Source: WHSW01 sp963781265
Lineage (GTDB): Bacteria > Actinomycetota > Thermoleophilia > Solirubrobacterales > 70-9
Length of the DNA: 64,000 nt
Assembly: GCA_963781265.1 (NCBI GenBank)
Contig: CAWAFH010000006.1
Coordinates: 1 to 64,000, forward strand
Direction: 5' to 3'
Part shown: in pieces, positions 47,262 to 56,062 of the stretch
How positions within the stretch are numbered: the first letter of the stretch is position 1
Layout: each line of letters opens with the position of its first letter
Notes under the pieces: generated by a model
Databases searched by the model: none
Told to the model about the DNA's origin: nothing
Seen by the model: the letters and a program-made list of their open reading frames with translations, nothing else
Translations under genes and position numbers: made by a program

Positions 47262-48734
47262 CTAGTCGCGCGAGATCGTCGCCGGCCCACCTGAAACGGC
47301 TCCAAAATGCGCCCAGCGGTTCGCCGCCGGGTCGCCCGGCGTCCACGTTGCCGGGGTGGTCTCGTCCGCCGAGCTCGCGGCCCTGCGGGCGATGATCAGC
47401 ATCGCCGGCCCGAGCGCGAGCAGGATCCACAGCGCCTTCCCGAATTGGTCGGAGATGAAGAAGTCCGCCACCAGCAGGCCGGCCAGGGCTGCGAACAGCC
47501 CGCGCGCGATCAGCTCCATCTCGAAGTCGCCCTGGCGCTTGAAGCTCCTGGCGGCCCGGATCAACGAGCCGAGGCAGAAGCCGAGCAAAGCCAGCCAGGC
47601 CACCAGCCCGGGGATCCCCAGCTCGGCGAGGAACTCCAGGTAGGTGTTGTGGACGACCAGCGGGGTATCGATGATCAGGTCGCTGCGAGGGGCCGAGCCT
47701 GCCTCGAGCACGTAGTGGCGCGAGGCGACCTGGAAGTTGCCCGCACCGATCCCGCGGGCCGGGTTCTGCTCGGCGATCCGCCATGCGACCTCCCAGATCG
47801 TCACCCGCCCCTCCTTGACCCGGGTGTCGCCCTGGGTGGTCGACTTCAGGTGCTCGACCTCGGCGGGGCTGGCGAAGCCGGCGAAGTAGATGAACATCGC
47901 CGCGCCGATCGTCGCGGCGATCAGGCCGATCCGCCAGCGCCACTTGCCGGCGACGAAGAAGGCGACCACGAGGGCGACCGCGAGCGCCACGAGGCCGCCG
48001 CGCGAGACCGTCAGGGCGACCGTTGCCCCGCAGATGATCCCGGTGCCCGCCGCGAGCAGGCGGATGCCCGGGCGCTTGGTCAACCCGATCGCCGCGAACA
48101 TGCAGATCATGCAGGCGGGGACGAGGACCGCGGCAAGCTCGTTCGGGTCGAGCGCCGCGCTCTCGAGGCGGCCGTACGTGGCCTGGAACTGGCTGGGGGC
48201 CGCGAAGCCATAGAGCGCCGCGACCAGCGCGCCGAGGACGAACGCGATCACCAGCCGGATCCCGACTCGCCGCTCGGAGACCGCGGTCAGGATGATCACG
48301 AACATCATCGCGTTGAGCGCGATCCGGCCGAGCAGCGCCCGGCTCAGCGCCGGATCCTCCGCCCAGGTCGAGCTGAGCGCGATCCAGCCGAGCAGGCAGG
48401 CGAGAATCACGCACGCAGGGCGCACGACGGCGAGGTCCACCTTGACGCGCTGCGCGGTCATCACGGCGAGCCACGAGACCAGGAGCAGGCCACCGAGCAG
48501 CTTGCTGAACGAGAGCGCGGGGCCGCCGAACGGGACGATCTCGAGAAACGCGACGAAGGTGAACAGCGCCAGCCCCCAGGCCAGGTCGGCGATCACGAGG
48601 ATCACGAACGCGGCCGAGAAGGACGCCGCGATCGCGAGCTTCGGGTCGATCCCGGCCATCAGCCCGACCAGCGCCGCGAGCACGCCGACCGCCGGACCGA
48701 CGATCCAGCGGCTCAGGTCGACCTGGGCCGCCAT
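47262..48734 (-). CDS. O-antigen ligase/polymerase-like membrane protein (Wzy/WaaL family)
   Basis: 490 residues with about 12 transmembrane helices. The large periplasmic loop between helices shows the family region TRVKEGRVTIWEVAWRIAEQ, NPARGIGAGNFQVASRHYVL and TPLVVHNTYLEFLAELGIPG; the H-N-x-Y/F motif is characteristic. TVSRGGLVALAVALVVAFFV includes the conserved Ser-Arg-Gly. Such proteins polymerise or ligate lipid-linked repeat units outside the membrane. The gene sits next to the Wzz/BY-kinase gene in the same direction with three bases between, so the two likely act together. Confidence 0.88.
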   Translation of the reverse strand: MAAQVDLSRWIVGPAVGVLAALVGLMAGIDPKLAIAASFSAAFVILVIADLAWGLALFTFVAFLEIVPFGGPALSFSKLLGGLLLVSWLAVMTAQRVKVDLAVVRPACVILACLLGWIALSSTWAEDPALSRALLGRIALNAMMFVIILTAVSERRVGIRLVIAFVLGALVAALYGFAAPSQFQATYGRLESAALDPNELAAVLVPACMICMFAAIGLTKRPGIRLLAAGTGIICGATVALTVSRGGLVALAVALVVAFFVAGKWRWRIGLIAATIGAAMFIYFAGFASPAEVEHLKSTTQGDTRVKEGRVTIWEVAWRIAEQNPARGIGAGNFQVASRHYVLEAGSAPRSDLIIDTPLVVHNTYLEFLAELGIPGLVAWLALLGFCLGSLIRAARSFKRQGDFEMELIARGLFAALAGLLVADFFISDQFGKALWILLALGPAMLIIARRAASSADETTPATWTPGDPAANRWAHFGAVSGGPATISRD

Positions 48735-48737
48735 CGG

Positions 48738-50300
48738 TCAGGACGCGGTCGGAGCCGGGTCCTCGTCGCTGGCCTGGCCCTCGAACAGCGGCGAGCGCTC
48801 CTGGTAGTAGTAGCCCGTCTTCGGCGGCCTGGGGACGCCGACGACGGCGAAGCCGACCGGGCGGATCCCGTTCTCGGCCAGAAGCTCGCCGAGACGATGG
48901 ACCGCCGAGAGGCGGCTGTTGCCGAGCCGGGTGACGATCAGGACGTCGTCCGCCAGCCGCGCGAGCGGCAGGGCGTCGACGACCTCCGTCAGCGGCGGCG
49001 AGTCGATGATCACGTAGTCGGCGAGCAGGCGGGCCTCCTCGACCATCCGCTCGGCCGCGGGGAGCGAGAAGAGCTCGGTCACCCAGCCGCCCTCGTAGTC
49101 GGCGAGCAGCAGGCCGAGGTTCTCGCCGTAGGCGGAGTCGGTGACCAGGGCGTCGCTCAGGTCGACGCTCTCGAGCAGGACGCTGACCACGCCGCGCTTC
49201 GGCGCCGTTCCCAGCGCGCGGCCGATCGCCGGCCGGCGCAGGTCGCCCTCGATCAGGATCACCCGGTTGCCCGCGGCGAGCAGCGAGGTCGCCAGGTTGA
49301 TCGCGGTCGTCGTCTTGCCCTCGGACGGCGCCGGGCCGGTGACGAGCAGGACGCGGCTGCCGCCCTCACGCCGCGTCGCCGCCAGGGTGGCGCGCAGGGC
49401 GCGGTAGGCCTCGAGGCTCGACGGTGAGAGCGAGTTCGGGCTGAGCGGCCGGTCGCCTCGCTTCGAGGTCTCGATTGGGATGCGGGCGAGGATCGGAAGG
49501 CGGTAGAGCTGGCGCAGCTGCTCCTCTCGGCGCAGGCGGGGGTCGAGGACTCGGGACGCGAAGGCGACCGCGATCCCGAGGATCAGGCCGGCGAGCAGGC
49601 CGCCGGCGACGCTGAGCGCGGGCCTGGGGGAGACCGGGGAGTCCGGCAGGTCGGCGAGCGTCTCGACCTCGATCGTCGGGTCGTCGCCCGAGCGCAGGAT
49701 CTTCAGCTGGGCGATCTGATCGGCGAGCGCCGCGCCGCCCTCGCCCGCTTCCTGCGAGGCCTCGAGGGCCGGCAAGCGCTCGTCGATCTGGCTGCGCATC
49801 CGCTCGGTGCGCTCGGCGACGGCCTCCTCGGCGAAGGTGTTGGCGATCGCCTGGGAGTCCTCCGGCGTGTTGGCGCTGCCGGTCACCGCGATGATGTCGC
49901 TCTGGGCGACCGGCTCGGCGCGGACGTTTGCCTGGAGTGACTGAGGGGTCTCGCCATTGTCGAGCTTGTCGGCGACTCGGGCGGCGACGTCGAGCGTGGT
50001 CACGAGGCGGGCCGCGGTCTCAACGTCGCGGGTCGGATCGCTGGACTCCTGCGGGAGCCCGGCGATCACGTAGGCCGGGTTCTGCTCACCCGAGATCGGG
50101 CTGATCAGCAGGTCGGCCTCGGCCTCGTAGACCTTCTGCGCGGTGACGACGTAGAGGATCGCGATGCCGGTGGTCAGCGCGACGATTCCGAGGATCAGCC
50201 AGATACGCTCGCGCAGGATCTGCACGAACCGGCTCAGGCCCTCCTGCTCTTCGGGCGGCTGAAGCCAGTCGGCCGCCGCGGTCGTAGGCTCACCGCTCAT
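48738..50300 (-). CDS. Wzz/BY-kinase fusion for polysaccharide chain-length control
   Basis: 520 residues. Wzz domain: two transmembrane helices (IWLILGIVALTTGIAILYVV about 33-52; LSVAGGLLAGLILGIAVAFA about 229-248) flank an extracytoplasmic helical loop. The cytoplasmic BY-kinase domain (about 285-495) has Walker A GPAPSEGKTT (322-331), Walker A' VILIEGDLRRP and Walker B YVIIDSPP (429-436). The tail has only one Tyr cluster, GYYYQER at 496-502, unlike the long clusters of many BY-kinases. Autophosphorylation of that cluster would tune polymerisation by the Wzy-like neighbour. Divergent from the last GT4 gene. Confidence 0.92.
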   Translation of the reverse strand: MSGEPTTAAADWLQPPEEQEGLSRFVQILRERIWLILGIVALTTGIAILYVVTAQKVYEAEADLLISPISGEQNPAYVIAGLPQESSDPTRDVETAARLVTTLDVAARVADKLDNGETPQSLQANVRAEPVAQSDIIAVTGSANTPEDSQAIANTFAEEAVAERTERMRSQIDERLPALEASQEAGEGGAALADQIAQLKILRSGDDPTIEVETLADLPDSPVSPRPALSVAGGLLAGLILGIAVAFASRVLDPRLRREEQLRQLYRLPILARIPIETSKRGDRPLSPNSLSPSSLEAYRALRATLAATRREGGSRVLLVTGPAPSEGKTTTAINLATSLLAAGNRVILIEGDLRRPAIGRALGTAPKRGVVSVLLESVDLSDALVTDSAYGENLGLLLADYEGGWVTELFSLPAAERMVEEARLLADYVIIDSPPLTEVVDALPLARLADDVLIVTRLGNSRLSAVHRLGELLAENGIRPVGFAVVGVPRPPKTGYYYQERSPLFEGQASDEDPAPTAS

Positions 50301-50352
50301 CTGTGCGCAATTCTGACAGCGAGCGGCATCTCCTCTTGCAGGATCCCCCGCT

Positions 50353-51519
50353 TTGAGCGCCAGAGTTCCGACAAGTTTGAAAACCCTCGTCTACACCGAT
50401 TACGCGTACCACCGCTCCGGCGATCGGATTCTGTCCGAGCGCGCCTTCTCCCTGTTTCTCGCCGACGTGGCCTCCCGGCTCGACGGGGATGTGGCGATCA
50501 CGGGCCGCCTCAGCCCCGAGCCGGACGGCGGCCACTACCCGATCGGGGACGCGGTCGAGTTCGTCGCGCTGCCGTGGTATCGGTCGCTGTTCTCGCTCGC
50601 AGCCGTCCCGGCGCTGCTGCGCTCGCTGGCGATCACCTGGCGCGCGGTCGGCGCCGCGGACCGCGTCTGGCTGCTCGGCCCGCACCCCCTGATCATGCTC
50701 CTGGCGCTGTTCGCCCTCGTTCGCCGGCGGCGCCTGGTCCTCGGGGTTCGCCAGGACTTCCCGGTCTATATGAAGGCCCGACGCCCGGGCAGCCGCGCCG
50801 CGCGCCTCGTCGCGGCCGCGCTCGAGCACCTCTTCCGACTGCTCGGCCGGCGCTGCCCGGTGATCGTGGTCGGCCCCGAGCTGGCGCGGCACTACCGCCG
50901 CTCGCAACGGCTGCTCGAGATCGGCGTCTCGTTGATCGGCGCCGAGCAGATCGTCGACCGCACGGAGGCGATCGCCAAGGACTATTCAGGCGAGCGCACG
51001 ATCCTCAGCGTCGGCCGGCTCGACACCGAGAAGAACCCCCTGATGCTGGCCGAGGTGCTCGACCTCCTGGTGCGATCCGGTGGCCGCTGGCGGCTCGAGG
51101 TCTGCGGGGAGGGGCCGCTCGAGGCGGAGCTCGAGGCGGAGCTGCGCCGCCGCGGCCTGGAGGAGCGGGCCGAGCTCGCCGGATACGTGCCGTTCGACGG
51201 CGGCCTCGCCGACCGCTACCGCGCGGCCCACGTCCTCCTGCACTCCTCGTGGACCGAGGGGCTGCCGCAGGTTCTGCTGGAGGCGTTCGCCGCCGGGCTC
51301 CCGGTCGTCGCCTCGGACGTGGGCGGCATCGGCGAGGCGCTCGGCGATGCGGTCTCGCTGATCGCTGCCGGCGATGCGCAGGGGGCGGCGGCGGCGATCG
51401 AGCGGATCGCCGCGGACGCCTCGTTCCGCGAGGGCCTGATCGATCGGGGGCTCGGCTACATCCGCGCCCACACGCTCGAGATCGAGGCGGCCCGGGTCGC
51501 TGAGTTCATCGCGGCCTGA
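50353..51519 (+). CDS. GT4 glycosyltransferase
   Basis: 388 residues from TTG. The acceptor domain starts LKTLVYTDYAYHRSGDRILS and includes LLGPHPLIMLLALFALVRRR, a hydrophobic membrane-associating helix, and LVLGVRQDFPVYMKARRPGS. The donor domain has ERTILSVGRLDTEKNPLMLA, LEVCGEGPLEAELEAELRRR and SWTEGLPQVLLEAFAAGLPV, including the E-x7-E motif. It would transfer a sugar to the lipid-linked glycan. It is the last recognisable gene of the polysaccharide locus. Confidence 0.9.
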   Translation: MSARVPTSLKTLVYTDYAYHRSGDRILSERAFSLFLADVASRLDGDVAITGRLSPEPDGGHYPIGDAVEFVALPWYRSLFSLAAVPALLRSLAITWRAVGAADRVWLLGPHPLIMLLALFALVRRRRLVLGVRQDFPVYMKARRPGSRAARLVAAALEHLFRLLGRRCPVIVVGPELARHYRRSQRLLEIGVSLIGAEQIVDRTEAIAKDYSGERTILSVGRLDTEKNPLMLAEVLDLLVRSGGRWRLEVCGEGPLEAELEAELRRRGLEERAELAGYVPFDGGLADRYRAAHVLLHSSWTEGLPQVLLEAFAAGLPVVASDVGGIGEALGDAVSLIAAGDAQGAAAAIERIAADASFREGLIDRGLGYIRAHTLEIEAARVAEFIAA

Positions 51520-51596
51520 GGGCCAAGAGCCCTTCCGTGTTGCGAGCGGGCTTGCGATCCTCGACCTAGCCGCCGAAAGAACGCCGCGGGGGTGGC

Positions 51597-52232
51597 ATGA
51601 TGAGTGGCGCGATGGCTGAGACCCGCTTCCCACCCCGAGCCCGCGCGTCGCGCAGCGCGGCCGACCCGCTCGCCGAGATGGCGGCCCAGATCCGTGCCCT
51701 CGACGCGGCCGCCGAGGAGGCGGCGTCGCGGATCGGTGAGGCGGCGTCGAAGCTCGGTAACCGCGAGCGCGGTCAGGGCTCGCATACCCGGGCAGACCTC
51801 CTCGCCGGGCTCGCCTCGGCCCTGGTCGACCGCACCGGGGAGATCCGCGCGGACTGCGAGAGGCTCTCCGCGCTGATGGACCGGACCGCGAAGCTGGTCG
51901 CCGACCGCGACGCGGCCGCCGAGCCGGCGCCCGGAGCCGAGGTCGATCCGATCGAGCCCGCACCCGCCGACGAGCCGGCGGCCATGTCGCGGCCGGAGCG
52001 CCGGCCGAGCGATCCCTCGATCAAGCCGCGCTGGCTCACCGGAGCCGGGGAGCAGCCGGGGGTGCCGACGACGAGCACGTCCGAGGGGGTCCGCCTGATC
52101 GCGACCCAGATGGCGATCGCGGGCTCGACCCGTGGCGAGATCGAGCGCCGGCTGCGCATCCAGTTCGGCGTCAACGACGCTGGGCAGGCGCTCGACGAGA
52201 TCTTCGGAACCCGGCGCAGCGGGGTCGGCTGA
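51597..52232 (+). CDS. Coiled-coil protein with a 42-residue C-terminal motif (paralogue A)
   Basis: 211 residues. An N-terminal helical region (EMAAQIRALDAAAEEAASRI and more) is followed by an acidic Pro/Ala linker (AAEPAPGAEVDPIEPAPADE). The C-terminal 42 residues (163-204) begin EGVRLIATQMAIAGSTRGEI and end with the DEIFG signature. That segment is shared without gaps with the next protein and with the MFS fusion at 56390. The linker suggests a flexible tether for the terminal domain. No known family is recognised. Start and stop overlap patterns imply cotranscription with the next gene. Cytoplasmic by lack of signals. Confidence 0.75.
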   Translation: MMSGAMAETRFPPRARASRSAADPLAEMAAQIRALDAAAEEAASRIGEAASKLGNRERGQGSHTRADLLAGLASALVDRTGEIRADCERLSALMDRTAKLVADRDAAAEPAPGAEVDPIEPAPADEPAAMSRPERRPSDPSIKPRWLTGAGEQPGVPTTSTSEGVRLIATQMAIAGSTRGEIERRLRIQFGVNDAGQALDEIFGTRRSGVG

Positions 52233-52810
52233 TGACCAGTCCCGCTGAGGACCGAGGCGCGGCCTCCTCGGAGCTCCGGCGTTCCCTGGGCCAGGCGACC
52301 GACCGAATCCACGAGATCATCGACGCGGCCGAGCGAGTCGCGATCGAGATCCGCAGCGACGCCGAGGCGGAGGCCACGGCCTACCTCGCCGAGCGCCGCC
52401 GTGAGGCCGATGCCCTCGCGGCCGAGCGCACCCGCTCGCTCGACGCGCTGGCCTCGACCCTCGCGGAGAGCGCCGAGCGGTTCAAGCGCCAGGCGGCGGG
52501 CATGCTCGCCGATCTCGACCGGGTGATCGAGCAGGCTCGCTCGGGCGGGGGCGAGAGCAACTCGTCATCAACGCCCGAGCCGCCGGTGGCACCGCTGCGG
52601 GCCGCTCCGGAGCCGGAGGACGCCGCGCCCGCGCCGGCGCTCGCCGCGGATCGGCCGAGCCAGAGCGAGGGCGATCAGACCTCGGAGGCGCTGCTGCGGG
52701 CGACGCAGATGGCCGTCACGGGCAAGGAGCGCGACGAGATCGTCGCGGCGCTGCGCGCCGACTTCCCCGGCGTCGACGCCGACGCCGTCACCGACGAGAT
52801 CCTCGGTTAA
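52232..52810 (+). CDS. Coiled-coil protein with a 42-residue C-terminal motif (paralogue B)
   Basis: 192 residues, starting one base before the end of the previous gene's TGA. The N-terminal half is a long coiled coil (LGQATDRIHEIIDAAERVAI, AEATAYLAERRREADALAAE), similar in style to DivIVA or ATP-synthase-b helices but without their diagnostic motifs. An acidic Pro/Ala linker follows, then the shared motif at 151-192 (SEALLRATQMAVTGKERDEI to TDEILG), which ends the protein. It may polymerise or tether. Its TAA overlaps the TAA of the convergent sortase gene in TTAA. Confidence 0.75.
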   Translation: MTSPAEDRGAASSELRRSLGQATDRIHEIIDAAERVAIEIRSDAEAEATAYLAERRREADALAAERTRSLDALASTLAESAERFKRQAAGMLADLDRVIEQARSGGGESNSSSTPEPPVAPLRAAPEPEDAAPAPALAADRPSQSEGDQTSEALLRATQMAVTGKERDEIVAALRADFPGVDADAVTDEILG

Positions 52811-53493
52811 CGGTCGTCCGAGGCGCTCACGTCGGTGAGCCTCGCGAACACGGCCCAGCGCTCGGCGGCGCTGTAGAGCGGGTGGCAGGCGGTCAGCACG
52901 AGGCGCTCGTAACCCACGTTGTCGACGATCTCCGTCTGGCTCGGATCGACGATCTCGTGCTTTTGGACCTCGTAGGTGAAGGTTCCGTAGGGCATCTCGA
53001 GCGTGATCTCGTCGCCGTCGGCCACCTCGTTGATCTCCCTGAAGGGAGCCAGGTAAGTGGTCCGATGGCCCGCGATCCCGATCGTCTTGCCCTGACCGGG
53101 GAACGCCGTCTCGGGATAGTGCCCGGGGCCCTTCTGCAGGCTCGCCGTGTCGGTCCCCTGGACGACGACCATGTCGATCCCGATGCTCGGGATCTTGATC
53201 CGGCCGATCCCCTGCCCGGTCTGGACCCGGTCGGCGAACAGGCCGGCGAGCTCCTCGACGCGCTGCTCGACGTCGCGGTCGTGGCCGCCGCCGCCGCGGA
53301 CGGCGCGCAGGTCGGCGGGGGAGGGGAACTCGTCCTCGAGCGCCGCGAGCGAGTCCTCGGCCTGGCCCTGCTTGATCGACCCGTAGATCGTCGACAGCGG
53401 CTCCTTCCAGGCGAGCGTCATCGCGACGTCGGCGCCGATCACGACCCCAGCCGTGATCAGGGCGACGGAGAGGATGTAGGCGACTCGGCGCAC
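52807..53493 (-). CDS. Sortase (class E-like)
   Basis: 228 residues. An N-terminal signal-anchor (MRRVAYILSVALITAGVVIG) puts the enzyme outside the membrane. The catalytic His143 lies in GIAGHRTTY, Cys203 in VLTACHPLYSAAER and Arg212 in AERWAVFARLTDV, the complete sortase triad. RIKIPSIGIDMVVVQGTD starts the beta-barrel. Class E enzymes use LAxTG-like signals, but no sorting signal was found among the window's secreted proteins. The insert of about 30 residues (DLRAVRGGGGHDRDVEQRVE) before the barrel is low-complexity. Confidence 0.9.
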   Translation of the reverse strand: MRRVAYILSVALITAGVVIGADVAMTLAWKEPLSTIYGSIKQGQAEDSLAALEDEFPSPADLRAVRGGGGHDRDVEQRVEELAGLFADRVQTGQGIGRIKIPSIGIDMVVVQGTDTASLQKGPGHYPETAFPGQGKTIGIAGHRTTYLAPFREINEVADGDEITLEMPYGTFTYEVQKHEIVDPSQTEIVDNVGYERLVLTACHPLYSAAERWAVFARLTDVSASDDR

Positions 53494-53540
53494 CCCCCAA
53501 TGATCCCTGACCGGGCGGCAGATGCCAGACTTGCCCGCCG

Positions 53541-54803
53541 ATGAACGAGCAGGCGCCCAGAATCGCGAGCTATCAGGCCGACCCCGAGCGGGTCGGCCGG
53601 GTGCTGCTCCTGTACAGCGGCGGGCTCGACACCTCGGTGATGCTGCACTGGATCCAGGCTCGCTACGGGGCCGAGATCGTCACCCTGACCGTCGACCTCG
53701 GCCAGCCCGGCGAGGACTGGGACGTGGTCGTCGGCAAGGCGCGCGAGCTCGGTGCCGCCGAGACGATCCGCGCCGACGCGAGCGAGGAGTTCGCCGAGCA
53801 CTACGTCCTGCCCGCGATCAAGGCGAACGCCCTCTACGGCGGCGGGTACCCCCTGTTCACGGCGCTCGCCCGCCCGCTGATCGCGAAGCTCGCCGTCGAG
53901 CACGCCCGCGCGACCGGCTGCGACACGATCGCCCACGGCTGCACCGGCAAGGGCAATGACCAGGTCCGGATCGACGGCACGATCGCCGCGCTCGGCCCGG
54001 AGCTCAAGGTGCTGGCGCCGGTGCGCGAGTGGCAGATGGGCCGCGAGGAGGAGATCGCCTACGCACGCGAGCACCGGATCCCGATCAAGGGCGCGAACGA
54101 GGCCGCCGCCCCGTACTCGATCGACGACAACCTCTGGGGGCGATCCTCGGAGGGCCGCTCGATCGAGGACCTCGACGAGCCGGCGCCCGACGACGTGCTC
54201 CAGCTCGTCGTCCCGCCCGAGCGCGCCCCCGACGAGGCGGAGCTCGTCCGGATCGGGTTCGAGTCCGGCCGCCCGGTCTCGGTCGACGGCGAGCGCCTCG
54301 GCCTCGTCGACCTGATCGAGCGCGCCGCCGAGCTCGGGGCCCGCCACGGGGTCGGGATCGTCGATCACATCGAGGACCGGATCGTGGGCCTCAAGGTCCG
54401 CGACATCTACGAGGTCCCGGCCGCGGCGCTGCTGCTGCCCGCCCACGCGGAGCTGGAGAAGCTCGTGTCGACGATCCACCAGAACAACTTCAAGCGCACG
54501 CTCGAGGACAAGTGGGCCTATCTCTGTTACGCCGGGCTCTGGCTCGAGCCCTTGCGCCACGACCTCGATGCGTTCATGGAGTCCGCGAACCGGTACGTGA
54601 CCGGCGAGGTGACGGTGAAGCTCTTCAAGGGCTCGGCACGGGTCGTGGCACGGACCTCGCCGTATGCGCTCTATGAGCGCAGCCTCGCCTCGTTCGGCGA
54701 GTCGGGGGGCGAGTTCAGCCAGCAGGCGAGCCCCGGGTTCATCGAGCTGTTCACGATGCAGAGCCGGCTGGCCCATCGGGTTCGCACCCGCGAGGACGGG
54801 TAG
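53541..54803 (+). CDS. argG: Argininosuccinate synthase
   Basis: 420 residues, normal for the family. The ATP pyrophosphatase loop is LLLYSGGLDTSVMLHWIQ, with the citrulline/aspartate-binding motifs YGGGYPLFTALARPLIAKL, AHGCTGKGNDQVRID and ANEAAAPYSIDDNLWG. It condenses citrulline and aspartate in the urea-cycle step of arginine synthesis. The gene is about 20 kb from argCJBD and has no argH neighbour. The C-terminal helix (SPGFIELFTMQSRLAHRVRT) is the tetramerisation arm. Divergent from the sortase gene. Confidence 0.96.
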   Translation: MNEQAPRIASYQADPERVGRVLLLYSGGLDTSVMLHWIQARYGAEIVTLTVDLGQPGEDWDVVVGKARELGAAETIRADASEEFAEHYVLPAIKANALYGGGYPLFTALARPLIAKLAVEHARATGCDTIAHGCTGKGNDQVRIDGTIAALGPELKVLAPVREWQMGREEEIAYAREHRIPIKGANEAAAPYSIDDNLWGRSSEGRSIEDLDEPAPDDVLQLVVPPERAPDEAELVRIGFESGRPVSVDGERLGLVDLIERAAELGARHGVGIVDHIEDRIVGLKVRDIYEVPAAALLLPAHAELEKLVSTIHQNNFKRTLEDKWAYLCYAGLWLEPLRHDLDAFMESANRYVTGEVTVKLFKGSARVVARTSPYALYERSLASFGESGGEFSQQASPGFIELFTMQSRLAHRVRTREDG

Positions 54804-54870
54804 GGTCAGCCGCCGCAGCGGCGGCTCGGCGCGGCTCGGCGCGGCTCGGCTTCGCTACGCTCCGCCTCGC

Positions 54871-55026
54871 ATGGCTTCCACGATCTACGAGCTCATCGGC
54901 CGCCTCGTCGTCCGCGTTGCGTGGCTGCGCTTCGGCACCCAGATCAAGGTGGCCGGCGGCGTCTTCGCCGTGCTCGTGCTGCTGCTCGGCTACGCGGTCG
55001 CCAAGCGCCAGCCGCCCGAGGGCTGA
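54871..55026 (+). CDS. Small single-helix membrane protein
   Basis: 51 residues, MASTIYELIGRLVVRVAWLR then a hydrophobic helix VFAVLVLLLGYAVAKRQ. The N-terminal part has Arg and aromatic residues that could lie at the membrane surface. The type is common next to argG-like genes in actinobacteria but has no named function. Just before it, bases 54827-54850 contain three copies of GCGGCTCGGC, perhaps a slippage tract or part of its leader. Confidence 0.6.
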   Translation: MASTIYELIGRLVVRVAWLRFGTQIKVAGGVFAVLVLLLGYAVAKRQPPEG

Positions 55027-55033
55027 CCGAGCG

Positions 55034-56059
55034 CTACTGAGCGCACTCCCAGGCGGCGGCGCCGGAGTCCGCCCAGATCTGGGCGGCGATCTGCGACTGC
55101 TCGGCCGGCGAGGCGTCCGCGGGGTCGCCCTCGCCCCCGTACAGCTCCCAGGTCGAGGGGAGGATCTGGTAGGCGCCACCGGCGCCCGACGAGGGGTTGA
55201 CGGCTTCGAAGTTGCCGCCGGACTCGCACATCACGATCGACTCGGGGATCGCCCAGTCGCCGAGCCAGTCCGAGACCTCGCTCTGCGCCTGGGCCGCGGA
55301 GATCCGCTCCAGCTTCTGGACCTTGTCGGTCCAGCTACCGATCTGCGCCTGCAGGCTGTCGATCGCGGCCTGGCGTTGGTCGCGGAGCGCCGCGAGGTGG
55401 GAGGCCTGGGCCTCGGCGTCGGCGCGCACCGCGGCGATCTGGTCGCGCGCGGCGGCGATCTGCTCGTTGAAGTCCTCGGCGCGCTGCTGCGCCTCCTCGA
55501 CCGCCGCGAGCCGCTGGTCGACCGCGTCGCGCAGCGACCGCACCCGCGAGACGAGGCCGGCGTCGGCCTCCTCGATGCGCTTCAGGTACTCCGCCCTGGT
55601 CGAGAGGTCGTCCCAGCCGTCGGACTCCAGCAGCAGCGTCGTCAGGTCGGGCATCCCGCCCCGGTAGATGTCGACGAGGCGGTTGGAGAGCGCGTTAAGC
55701 CCGCGCTGCAGCTGGGCGCGGGCGGCGCGCAACTGGGCGCGGGTGCGCGCAACCTCTGCCTCGAGCTCGGCCTCGCGGCGCTGGCCCTCGGCGAGCACGG
55801 CCGAAAGCTGTGCCTCGCGCTGCGCGGCGACCATTGCCCGCTGCTGGGCGCTCTGCAGGGCCGCGGTCGCGCTGTCGATCTGAGCGCCGAGCGACTGCGC
55901 CTGGTCCTTGGCGCCGGAGATCTGGGAGTTCAGCTCGTCGATCGAGGTCGACGCGGCTGCTCCGGCGGTCGCGAGCCCGAGCAGCCCGGCGGCCAGCAGC
56001 GCCGCGAGCGTCGTGCGGGCGGGGGCGGAGGAAGGCTTGTCGGCGGTTCGGTTACCCAT
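55034..56059 (-). CDS. Secreted peptidoglycan hydrolase, Rpf/transglycosylase-like with coiled-coil
   Basis: 341 residues. A signal peptide (TTLAALLAAGLLGLATAGAA) is followed by a long coiled coil (about 40-250, for example SQISGAKDQAQSLGAQIDSA, ARTRAQLRAARAQLQRGLNA) of the RipA/CwlO kind. The C-terminal domain (about 270-341) is Rpf/lysozyme-like: ESIVMCESGGNFEAVNPSSG, then AYQILPSTWELYGG and the final Cys pair partner WECAQ. The CES-GN motif contains the catalytic Glu. Such enzymes cleave cell-wall glycan and promote growth. A ydaO-type riboswitch lies upstream with its P1 helix ending three bases before the ATG. Confidence 0.88.
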   Translation of the reverse strand: MGNRTADKPSSAPARTTLAALLAAGLLGLATAGAAASTSIDELNSQISGAKDQAQSLGAQIDSATAALQSAQQRAMVAAQREAQLSAVLAEGQRREAELEAEVARTRAQLRAARAQLQRGLNALSNRLVDIYRGGMPDLTTLLLESDGWDDLSTRAEYLKRIEEADAGLVSRVRSLRDAVDQRLAAVEEAQQRAEDFNEQIAAARDQIAAVRADAEAQASHLAALRDQRQAAIDSLQAQIGSWTDKVQKLERISAAQAQSEVSDWLGDWAIPESIVMCESGGNFEAVNPSSGAGGAYQILPSTWELYGGEGDPADASPAEQSQIAAQIWADSGAAAWECAQ

Positions 56060-56062
56060 GTG

